Of a DNA stretch of 64,000 bases, positions 17,320 to 25,631 are shown in pieces (position 1 is the stretch's first letter; each line of letters starts with the position of its first letter). Source of the stretch: Streptomyces sp. WZ-12 (GTDB lineage Bacteria > Actinomycetota > Actinomycetes > Streptomycetales > Streptomycetaceae); the NCBI RefSeq assembly GCF_028898845.1, contig NZ_CP118574.1, forward strand, positions 3,782,001-3,846,000, read 5' to 3'. The notes beneath the pieces are model-generated. The model ran no database searches and was not told where the DNA came from. It was given only the letters and a program-made list of their open reading frames with translations. A program made the translations under genes and the position numbers.

Positions 17320-17494
17320 GACGTCTGCCTCTCCGTTGCCGCCGGGGGCAGACGATTGTGCCGGGGCCCGCACGGCTTGGCGAGATGCGTACGCGCGGTT
17401 GCGCGAGATTCCCCTCCGCTTTCCCTCCGGTGCCGGAGGCGGTGCCGCCCAGATGGGCCCTGCCACGCCGGTCACCGCGGCACCGCCCGCACGA

Positions 17495-17566
17495 GCACGA
17501 GACCTGACGCGCACGAGACCTGACGCGCACGAGGCCGGACGCGCACGAGGCCGGACGCGAGGCCGG
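17495..17566. repeat. 16-bp tandem repeat, four copies plus a partial one
   Basis: Two units read GCACGAGACCTGACGC and two GCACGAGGCCGGACGC, followed by a partial unit. It lies in the 340-base gap between DoxX and the IPT-like membrane protein. A short hairpin (CCTCCGG/CCGGAGG, 17424-17439) lies on its DoxX side. Confidence 0.8.
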
Positions 17567-17665
17567 GCAACGGGCTTGGGTCACCGCCCAGATGGGCACC
17601 CCCACGGCCGCCAAGCGCGCAATCTCCGCTCAATCCCAGGGGATTGGAGAGCCACCACGCTCACC

Positions 17666-18967
17666 TCAGTCCTGGACCTCGATCCGATAGGCCCGGGTCT
17701 CCGCCCCGGCCGCCGTGATCACCCGGACGTCCACGGGGCCCGGCTCCACATCGACCGGTACCGGCACGGTCAGCACCCCGTCCGTCGGGTTGGCGAATCC
17801 GCCGGGCACCGGCACCAACGGGACGGGCACGTGCACCCCGCCGATCCGGACGACCGTACGGGCCAGCCGGTCCGGGGTCGCCGCGCCGGGCGGGACGAAG
17901 CCGGCGCCGCGGATCTCGATGTCGTCGCCGGTGCGGATCGGGGCGGCGAGGTCGCCGAGTTCCCTGGCGCGCACCACGGAGAGGATCACCGGCCGGCCCC
18001 CGGAGACGGCCTTGCCCGCCAGGTACGTCACCGCGGAGAGCGCCGCCAGGACCACCAACACCCAGGGAATACCGGGCAGTTGGGTTGAATCGCCGGCCAG
18101 TCGGACCAGGGCGAAGGTCAGCACGGCCGCGTTCACCAGCACGTACTGCGCGTCGGTGAAGCTGCCGCGGCCCCCATCGTCGGCCAACAGGTCGGCGACC
18201 CGCGGCCGGTCGGCCGGCACCTTCTGCACCCGCCCGGCGCGGATCCGCCCGGCGGTCATCCCGTAGGCCAGCACGGCCACCGTGGACCCGATGGCCAACA
18301 TGGCCAACAGCCCGCCCGAGGAGACCAGTCCGAGCCCGGAGAGCAGGTGGTGCCGGGCATCCGGGCCCGGGCCCAGCGCCAGTTGGACGGCGAGCGTCAG
18401 GACGGCGTAGAGGACCGCCGTCACCCAGGCCACGGCCACCGCCCGGGAGGTGGACAGCCGGTGGTCCTCGCCGACCAACGGGGCCAGCGCGCCGCCCTGT
18501 TCGCGGTGGAGGCGGGTCGCGGCCGTCACCCCGAGCGCCAGGAGGGCGGCCGCGGTCAGCGTGGCCGTGCGGCCGGTCGTCCAGCCGTGTCCGACGGCGG
18601 TCAGCGCCTGCCCGAGCAGCAGCGCCAGCACCCCGGCCCAGACGGCCAGCACGGCGCGCAGGCGGGCCGTCGCCGGCCAGGTGGCGCCCTCGGCCGCGCC
18701 GCGTTCGGCCAACAGTCGTGCTGACAGGGAGAGTTCGTCGGACACCCACTGCCGGGCGGCGCCCGCGGAGTGCGCCAGTCCGGCCGGCACCCCGCGCCCG
18801 GCGGCGAACTCCTCGCGCAGCGCGACGAACGCGGCGAGCGCCTGCCGGTGCCCCTCGCGGGCCCCGTGCGGGCACTGTCCGCACCGGCATCCGCCGCCGT
18901 CGCCGGGCCTCGCGCCGCCTCCCGGCTCGCTCCTCCCGGCCACCGTGCTCGCCGATTCCACCGACAC
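17666..18967 (-). CDS. Multi-pass membrane protein with C-terminal IPT/TIG-like domain
   Basis: A 433-residue protein of unknown function. The N-terminus has a Cys cluster (CRCGQCPHG, about residues 27-35) that could bind metal. Membrane helices lie at about 110-130, 138-155, 180-200, 215-245 and 300-325. The last 110 residues (from about 325) look like an extracellular beta-sandwich: GDDIEIRGAGFVPPG and GGVHVPVPLV, then VDVEPGPVDVRVI, the usual IPT/TIG pattern. Two GTG codons compete for the start (18967 and 18961); neither has a strong ribosome site. It is divergent from the Pro-rich protein gene. Confidence 0.7.
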   Translation of the reverse strand: MSVESASTVAGRSEPGGGARPGDGGGCRCGQCPHGAREGHRQALAAFVALREEFAAGRGVPAGLAHSAGAARQWVSDELSLSARLLAERGAAEGATWPATARLRAVLAVWAGVLALLLGQALTAVGHGWTTGRTATLTAAALLALGVTAATRLHREQGGALAPLVGEDHRLSTSRAVAVAWVTAVLYAVLTLAVQLALGPGPDARHHLLSGLGLVSSGGLLAMLAIGSTVAVLAYGMTAGRIRAGRVQKVPADRPRVADLLADDGGRGSFTDAQYVLVNAAVLTFALVRLAGDSTQLPGIPWVLVVLAALSAVTYLAGKAVSGGRPVILSVVRARELGDLAAPIRTGDDIEIRGAGFVPPGAATPDRLARTVVRIGGVHVPVPLVPVPGGFANPTDGVLTVPVPVDVEPGPVDVRVITAAGAETRAYRIEVQD

Positions 18968-19222
18968 GTCCGTACCGCCCCGCCGCCGCTCGTATCAACT
19001 TCTCTTCGCTAGACGGGAATTGTGCCGTAAACCACCGGGGCGAAGGGTAATCGTCCAGGTCACGGAAGTCCCGTTCGGCATCGGCAGGTTGACGCTCACC
19101 TGTGCGCAGGCGGTGTGGCGGCCCGCCGGTCGCCCGGACGCGCTTTCCCCGATGCCCCCCGTTCGGGCGAATCGCCGTCGACGGACGGCTGTCCGGCCCG
19201 GGCGCCGCGCAGACTTCCCGCC

Positions 19223-19912
19223 GTGCGTGAGATACACGAATCTCCCCGAAACGACGCCGGCGCCTCAGCGCGCCGGCGCTCCCGTGTTCGGCGCGGCGGC
19301 GGGTCCGCCGGCCGTCCGCCGTTCGCCACCCTGGTCCGCGCCGCGGCCCTGGCGCTGGCCGCGGCGTCGACGCTCGCGGCGGCGCTGGCCCTGGTCACGT
19401 CCCCGCCGGCGGCCGCCCACCCGGGACCGCTCCGACGGCCGGCCGGCGACAACTGCGCCTACGCCGGCACCGCTCCGCCCGTCCACCTGCCCACCGAGTT
19501 CCCCATGCCGCCCGGCTGGCACTTCCCCTGCACCGAGCCGACGCACCACCCCCCGTCCCGTCACACGCCCAAACCGGCCCCGCCGCCGCCCCGTCGGAGC
19601 GCGGCGCCGCGGCCCCGCCCGTGGCACGCGCCGGCCGACCCACCGGCGCCCCGGCCGTCACCACCGGCGCCGCCACCCGCGCGCCCCACGCCGCCGGCCC
19701 CACCACCCCCCTCAACGCCCGCGCGGCTCCTGGCGGTTCCGCGGCCGGCGGCCCGGCACGGCCATGTGCCGCCGGCCCGCCACAAGCCGTCCCGCGGGCG
19801 CTCCGTGGTGACCAGGATGCTGCTGCTCACCACCCCGGCCGTACTGGCCGGCGTCGCCCTCCGTCCCCGTTCGCGTTCCTCGTCCCGTTCCGCCGGGCGC
19901 AGTTCCTCGTAG
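19223..19912 (+). CDS. Pro-rich secreted or surface protein
   Basis: A protein of about 229 residues. A basic N-region and hydrophobic core (AALALAAASTLAAALALVT) form a signal peptide ending near AAAHPG. A short domain with two Cys (DNCAYAG and FPCTEP) follows, then about 100 residues of Pro/His/Arg/Ala repeats. The C-terminus has a hydrophobic stretch (MLLLTTPAVLAGVAL) and an Arg/Ser tail, like a surface anchor but without an LPxTG-type motif. The stop TAG overlaps the AGGAGG ribosome site of the next gene, which supports a real, coupled ORF. The start (GTG 19223) is uncertain; the frame stays open to GTG 19115. Confidence 0.55.
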   Translation: MREIHESPRNDAGASARRRSRVRRGGGSAGRPPFATLVRAAALALAAASTLAAALALVTSPPAAAHPGPLRRPAGDNCAYAGTAPPVHLPTEFPMPPGWHFPCTEPTHHPPSRHTPKPAPPPPRRSAAPRPRPWHAPADPPAPRPSPPAPPPARPTPPAPPPPSTPARLLAVPRPAARHGHVPPARHKPSRGRSVVTRMLLLTTPAVLAGVALRPRSRSSSRSAGRSSS

Positions 19913-19921
19913 GAGGTCTCC

Positions 19922-20680
19922 ATGTCGCAATGGCTGGTGTTGACCCTCGCCATGGCCGCGGTCTGCGGCGTCGTGCTGTCCATCACCGTCCTCAAGGAGC
20001 GCCGGATCGGCGAGGACGACGACCCGTCCGAGACGCCGGACGTGATCGAGTACCTGACGATGATGGTGGGCGTGGTCTACGCGATCGTGCTGGGCCTGGC
20101 CATCGCCGGTGTCTGGGAGGCCCGGAGCACCGCCGAGGACACCGTGCGGGCCGAGGCGCAGGCGCTCCACGAGGTCAGCGCGCGGGCCCAGGCGTGGCCG
20201 GCGCCCGTACGGGACGCCATCCGCGCGGACGCCAACTCCTATGTCAGCTATGTCGTCCACAAGGAGTGGCCGGTGATGGCCGATCGCGGCGAGCTCACCG
20301 AGCAGGGCGACGCGCTGCTGGCGAAGGTCCGCTCCGACGTCATCGGCTACCACCCGCGGGACGACTACGAGCGGGAGTCCTACCAGCCCCTCGTCGACCA
20401 GGTGGCGGCCGCGGACAGCGCGCGGATGGCCCGTTCGGACGCGGCGGAGCCGACGCTTCCCGGGGTGGTGTGGTTCGGGCTGATCGTCGGGGGCGTGATC
20501 TCGATCGGGGTGATGTTCACGCTCCAGATCAGGCGCTCGGCGCGGGAGTTGCTGATGGCCGGCGTGTTCAGCGCGCTGATCGCCTTCCTGCTCTTCCTCG
20601 TCTGGGACTTCGACGCGCCGTTCAGCCGCGGGCTGCCGACGGCCGTGGATCCGTTCCTGAAGCTCTTCCCGCAGAAGTAG
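19922..20680 (+). CDS. DUF4239-like membrane protein
   Basis: A 252-residue membrane protein. Helices lie at about 3-22, 45-70 (MMVGVVYAIVLGLAIAGVW), 183-205 and 212-232. Between them is a soluble region of about 110 residues rich in Ala, Asp and Arg, expected outside or in the cytoplasm as a four-helix bundle. This layout fits the bestrophin-like DUF4239 family; the function is not established. The start has AGGAGG 6 nt upstream, placed right over the stop of the Pro-rich gene, so the two are translated together. Confidence 0.8.
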   Translation: MSQWLVLTLAMAAVCGVVLSITVLKERRIGEDDDPSETPDVIEYLTMMVGVVYAIVLGLAIAGVWEARSTAEDTVRAEAQALHEVSARAQAWPAPVRDAIRADANSYVSYVVHKEWPVMADRGELTEQGDALLAKVRSDVIGYHPRDDYERESYQPLVDQVAAADSARMARSDAAEPTLPGVVWFGLIVGGVISIGVMFTLQIRRSARELLMAGVFSALIAFLLFLVWDFDAPFSRGLPTAVDPFLKLFPQK

Positions 20681-20703
20681 CGACCGGGGAACGCCGATGC
20701 GCA

Positions 20704-20749
20704 CGGGCGGCGCTCACAGGGCCCCTCACGGCCTCGTGAGCGCCGTCCG
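20704..20749. terminator. Terminator between the DUF4239-like gene and the aldolase gene
   Basis: CGGGCGGCGCTCAC and GTGAGCGCCGTCCG form a 14-bp stem with one G-T pair, between convergent genes. Confidence 0.7.
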
Positions 20750-20790
20750 CCGCGCGCGCGAGCCCGGCGCCGTGCCTCATCGGGCCGGCG

Positions 20791-21576
20791 CTAGCCGAAC
20801 ATCTCCGGTTCGCGGCGGGCGATCTGCTGGTACAGGGACTGGTAGTTGATCCACGCGACCAGGTCGCTGCCGAGCTGCTCCCGGGTGCGCACCGCGTCCT
20901 GGTGGGCGATCGGCACCGGCTTGCCGGCCGCCCCGGCGGTCAACTGCACCTGGCAGCAGCGCTCCATGGTGAGGAGCCACCAGGCCGCCGCGTCGACCGA
21001 GTCGCCGACCGTCAACAGCCCGTGGTTCCGCAGGATCACGGCCTTGTGCGGGCCGAGCGCGGCGGCGATCCGGCGGGCCTCCTCCTCGTCCACCACCACG
21101 CCCGTATAGGCGTTGTAGACGGCATGGTCCTCGTAGAACGCGCAGGCGTCCTGGGTGATCGGGGCGAGGGGCTCCCCCAGGGCGGAGAGCGCGCGCCCGT
21201 AGGGGGAATGGCTGTGGGCGGCGGCGACGACGTCCGGGCGGGCCCGGTGGATCCGCGCGTGGATCGTGAACGCGGCCTGGTTGACGTGGTGGTGGCCCTC
21301 GACGACCTTCCCGTCGCCGTTGACCAGGATCAGGTCGCCGACGGTCAGCAACGCGAAGGCGAGGCCGAAGGGGTTGGCCCAGTAGCAGTCGGTCAACTCC
21401 GGGTCCCGCACGGTGAAATGGCCCGAGACGCCCTCGTCGAACCCGTGCCGGCCGAGCAGGCGCACCGCCGCCACCAGGCGCTCCTTGCGGTGCCGCCGCT
21501 CCTCCTCGACGCTCTGGTGTGTCGGCGGCATCGCGAAGTGGAGCTGCTCGGGGGGTATCGGGGTCGGCTCCGACAT
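20791..21576 (-). CDS. Class II aldolase/adducin-family protein
   Basis: A 261-residue cytoplasmic protein. The core has the zinc-site histidines (AAAHSHSPYGRALS and the later RNHGLLTVG), the FTVRDPE entrance of the fold and a hinge with DEEEARRIAAALG. Family members cleave or decarboxylate sugar phosphates or ulosonic acids. It lies 116 nt downstream of a beta-hydroxyacid dehydrogenase on the same strand, a pairing seen in tetronate or sugar-acid breakdown (OtnC/LtnD-like). That link is inferred from context; the kinase of that pathway is not in the window. Confidence 0.85.
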   Translation of the reverse strand: MSEPTPIPPEQLHFAMPPTHQSVEEERRHRKERLVAAVRLLGRHGFDEGVSGHFTVRDPELTDCYWANPFGLAFALLTVGDLILVNGDGKVVEGHHHVNQAAFTIHARIHRARPDVVAAAHSHSPYGRALSALGEPLAPITQDACAFYEDHAVYNAYTGVVVDEEEARRIAAALGPHKAVILRNHGLLTVGDSVDAAAWWLLTMERCCQVQLTAGAAGKPVPIAHQDAVRTREQLGSDLVAWINYQSLYQQIARREPEMFG

Positions 21577-21692
21577 CGTGGTTCTCCTTCCGGGCGCGTG
21601 CGGCTCGCGGCGCTCGGGCGGAAGCTACCTCCCGCCTCCGCGAGAGACCAGGCCCGTGCCGCCACCAACCGCGCCGCGCCCCGAGGGCGGCC

Positions 21693-22580
21693 CTACCGCT
21701 CCTGGCCGCAACCGCCGAGCAGTTCCACGCCGCGGAGCAGCGCGGAGTGGTCGAGCGCGCCGTCGCCCCTGGCCACCGCGGAGGCGATGAGCTGGGCGGT
21801 GGCGGCGCCGACCGGGAGCGGGGCGCCGACGGTGCGGGCGGCGTCGGTGACGATGCCCATGTCCTTGTGGTGGAGTTCCAACTTGAAGCCGGGGGCGTAG
21901 GAGCGCTTGAGGAGGTTGTCCTTCTTGCGGGTCAGGACGGTGGAGCCGGCCAGGCCGCCGTTGAGGACGTCGAGGGCGGCCGCGAGGTCGACGCCGGACT
22001 TCTCCAGGAAGACCACGGCCTCGGCGCAGGCTTGGAGGTTGACGGCGACGATGAGTTGGTTGGCGGCCTTGACGGTCTGGCCGGCCCCGTGCGGGCCGCA
22101 GTGCACGAGGGTCGTACCGAGGGCCGCGAGGACGGGCTCGGCGGCGTCGAAGTCGGCCCGCTCCCCGCCCACCATGATCGACAGGACGGCCTCGATGGCG
22201 CCGGCCTCGCCGCCGGAGACCGGGGCGTCCAGGACCCGGATGCCCTTCTCGGCGGCGTTCTTGGCCAGGTCGACGGAGGTCTGCGGGGTGATCGAGGACA
22301 TGTCGATCAGCAGCGCCCCGGACTTGGCGTGGGCCAGGATGCCGTCCGGCCCGTAGGCGACCGCCTCGACCTGCGGGGAGGCCGGGACCATGGTAATGAC
22401 GACGTCCGCGTCGGCGACCGCCTCGGCGATCGACGCGGCCTCCCGGCCGCCCGCGGCGACCAGCGCGCCCGCCTTGCCGGGGCTGCGGTTCCAACCGCGC
22501 ACGGTGTGCCCGGCCTTGGCGAGGTTCACCGCCATGGGACTGCCCATGATGCCGAGGCCGAGGAAACCGATGGTGCTCAT
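21693..22580 (-). CDS. NAD(P)-dependent beta-hydroxyacid dehydrogenase (tartronate-semialdehyde-reductase-like)
   Basis: A 295-residue dehydrogenase. The N-terminus has the dinucleotide site GFLGLGIMGSPMA. DAPVSGGEAGA is the family substrate motif and HCGPHGAGQTVKAANQ carries the catalytic Lys with its flanking Asn. The KDMGIV segment near the C-terminus is typical too. The family reduces tartronate semialdehyde or oxidises 3-hydroxyisobutyrate, L-threonate and similar acids; the substrate here is open. ATG 22580 matches the usual N-terminus; 13 extra codons upstream are possible. It is probably the first gene of a two-gene operon with the aldolase. Confidence 0.9.
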   Translation of the reverse strand: MSTIGFLGLGIMGSPMAVNLAKAGHTVRGWNRSPGKAGALVAAGGREAASIAEAVADADVVITMVPASPQVEAVAYGPDGILAHAKSGALLIDMSSITPQTSVDLAKNAAEKGIRVLDAPVSGGEAGAIEAVLSIMVGGERADFDAAEPVLAALGTTLVHCGPHGAGQTVKAANQLIVAVNLQACAEAVVFLEKSGVDLAAALDVLNGGLAGSTVLTRKKDNLLKRSYAPGFKLELHHKDMGIVTDAARTVGAPLPVGAATAQLIASAVARGDGALDHSALLRGVELLGGCGQER

Positions 22581-22704
22581 AGCGCGCGCCCCACTTACTT
22601 CCGCATACCGAAGAATCATTACCGTCTAGCGGAAAACATCTTCCGCCCTCGGTCGTCGGTCGTCAACCACCGACCGCCCGCGGCGGGCCGGCCCCGCACA
22701 CGAC

Positions 22705-22741
22705 GAACGCCGCCGCCCGCACACGGCGGGCGACGGCGTTC
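22705..22741 (-). terminator. Terminator of guaA
   Basis: GAACGCCGCCGCCCGC pairs with GGCGGGCGACGGCGTTC around a 4-nt loop (one mismatch), 26 nt past the guaA stop. Confidence 0.8.
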
Positions 22742-22761
22742 CTCATCGGGCGTCAGTGGGA

Positions 22762-24353
<1,592 letters not shown>

Positions 24354-24385
24354 TTCGGCGGCCTTCCGGCGGTGTGGAGCAGGGG

Positions 24386-24415
24386 TTGGACTTTCGATTC
24401 TAACGGGCTCATACT
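24386..24415 (+). promoter_or_regulatory. Candidate promoter of the chorismate mutase leader
   Basis: TTGGAC and CATACT are spaced by 18 nt. The -10 box ends 7 nt before the ATG of the leader peptide, so the transcript would begin at or within a base of that ATG (a leaderless message). Confidence 0.55.
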
Positions 24416-24422
24416 GGGCGCC

Positions 24423-24494
24423 ATGTCCAGGCAGCTCACCTTCGTCTTTACCTATGGCACCGGCCCGTCCGGCTGCCAAGGTCGTGCTGCTTGA
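24423..24494 (+). CDS. Leader peptide with clustered Phe/Tyr codons
   Basis: A 23-codon ORF. Codons 7-11 read Phe-Val-Phe-Thr-Tyr, and it stops at TGA 24492. A rho-independent-type hairpin begins 20 nt after the stop and chorismate mutase follows. Chorismate mutase leads to Phe and Tyr, so clustered aromatic codons here are what a ribosome-stalling attenuator needs. It is too short for normal gene finding and its translation is inferred, not shown. No ribosome site precedes it, in keeping with a leaderless start. Confidence 0.6.
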   Translation: MSRQLTFVFTYGTGPSGCQGRAA

Positions 24495-24514
24495 TCAACT
24501 GACAGCGACTTCCC

Positions 24515-24550
24515 CAGGCGCCCCGGGCCGACCACGGTCCGGGGCGCCTG
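24515..24550 (+). terminator. Attenuator-type terminator hairpin before chorismate mutase
   Basis: CAGGCGCCCCGG and CCGGGGCGCCTG form a perfect 12-bp stem around a 12-nt loop, followed by TTGTCTG and not by a strong U tract, as is common in Streptomyces. A possible competitor exists: CGGCCCG at 24461-24467, just past the aromatic codons, is exactly complementary to CGGGCCG at 24524-24530 inside this hairpin. Confidence 0.65.
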
Positions 24551-24615
24551 TTGTCTGTCCGGGACCGGTGCCGGATCCCGCGGCTCCCGGGGCCAGGACC
24601 CCAGGAGGAACGGAC

Positions 24616-24924
24616 ATGAGCACGAGCAGCGACACCGCGCGGCCGACGGCCACCCCGGACACCGGCGCGCACACCTCGGAGGCGGCCGGTGTGATCCAGG
24701 ACGCCCGGCGCCGGATCGACGACCTCGACGGCCGGATCATCGGGCTCGTCCAGGAACGGATGGCGGTCTCCGCGGTCATCCAGCGCGAGCGGATCGCCTC
24801 CGGCGGGCGGCGGGTGAACCTCTCCCGCGAGATGGAGGTGCTGGCGCACTACCGCGACCAGCTCGGCCGGCCGGGCACGGCGCTGGCGATGACCTTGCTG
24901 GAGCTGTGCCGGGGCCGGGTCTGA
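24616..24924 (+). CDS. Chorismate mutase (AroQ class)
   Basis: A 102-residue protein with a disordered 25-residue leader and an AroQ all-helical domain. It has IDDLDGRIIGLVQERMAVS (helix 1 with the active-site Arg), IQRERIASGGRRVNLSREMEVL (second active-site Arg and Glu) and a last helix ending LELCRGRV. It converts chorismate to prephenate, the branch to Phe and Tyr, in the cytoplasm. ATG 24616 has AGGAGG 7 nt upstream. It is preceded by a leader ORF and hairpin that look like a transcription attenuator. Confidence 0.92.
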   Translation: MSTSSDTARPTATPDTGAHTSEAAGVIQDARRRIDDLDGRIIGLVQERMAVSAVIQRERIASGGRRVNLSREMEVLAHYRDQLGRPGTALAMTLLELCRGRV

Positions 24925-25258
24925 CGGCCGGGCCCAACGACGGTCCGGCGGCGGTCCGATGGGCGCCCTCCGCACCGGTCGCGCGGCCGTGCGGAGGGGA
25001 TGCGTGTGGGGGCCCGGCTGGAACTGAGTTCGGTTGCCGACTCACCCGTACGGCGCGTGACCGGGCCCGGAGAGGCTTCGTTGTTCCCGGTGCCACGCCA
25101 GCCAGACGTGGCCTGCAGGACTACGCGTAGACGCCGCCCCACGGGCGGAAAGCCGGAGTGATGAGACGTCGGCCGCTGGCAGCGGCCCGCGTCGTGGGAC
25201 CTCGCTCCGGTCCGTGACCGGTCAGCAGGGGACAGCAGCCCGGTCACACCGATGGGGT

Positions 25259-25288
25259 GGTCGGTCCTGGGGACGCCCGGGACCGACC
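25259..25288 (+). terminator. Hairpin, possible terminator of the chorismate mutase transcript
   Basis: GGTCGGTCC and GGACCGACC pair and continue with a wobble and GGG/CCC to about 13 bp. It lies 335 nt past the chorismate mutase stop. The rest of the interval 24925-25560 shows no convincing gene or tRNA, only CAC-rich sequence. Confidence 0.45.
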
Positions 25289-25560
25289 GCATCCCGTCGA
25301 AACGGTTGCGCCAGGTGAGGCGCATCCTGGACGATGCTTGACGAACCACTGACCGCTTCCGGTACGGACCTTTGCCGCGCACGCCATTGGTCCACACCAC
25401 ATGCCGAGCGGCCCCGCGCACCACTTCCGCACCACGTCTCGCACCGCATGCGCACCACTCCGCAACACCGCACCACCGCACCCCTCTTGATGAGCCAGCG
25501 GCGCTCCCCCCAGCGCCGCCTGTCGGTGCCGGCGCCGCCCTGACGTCGGCACCGAACGCC

Positions 25561-25612
25561 AAGGGCCCCGTGGCCTCCGCATCCCCCCTCGCGGAGGAGT
25601 TCGCGGGGCCCT
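25561..25612 (-). terminator. Terminator of the GMC oxidoreductase gene
   Basis: AAGGGCCCCG and CGGGGCCCTT form the outer stem, with CCTCCGC/GCGGAGG inside, 20 nt past the stop codon. Confidence 0.75.
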
Positions 25613-25631
25613 TCGCCGTGCCGGGCGGGCG

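Noticed and set aside
24925..25560. tRNA or other stable RNA gene in the gap after chorismate mutase
   Set aside because: No cloverleaf with a GTTCxA-type T arm could be assembled; only scattered hairpins are present.
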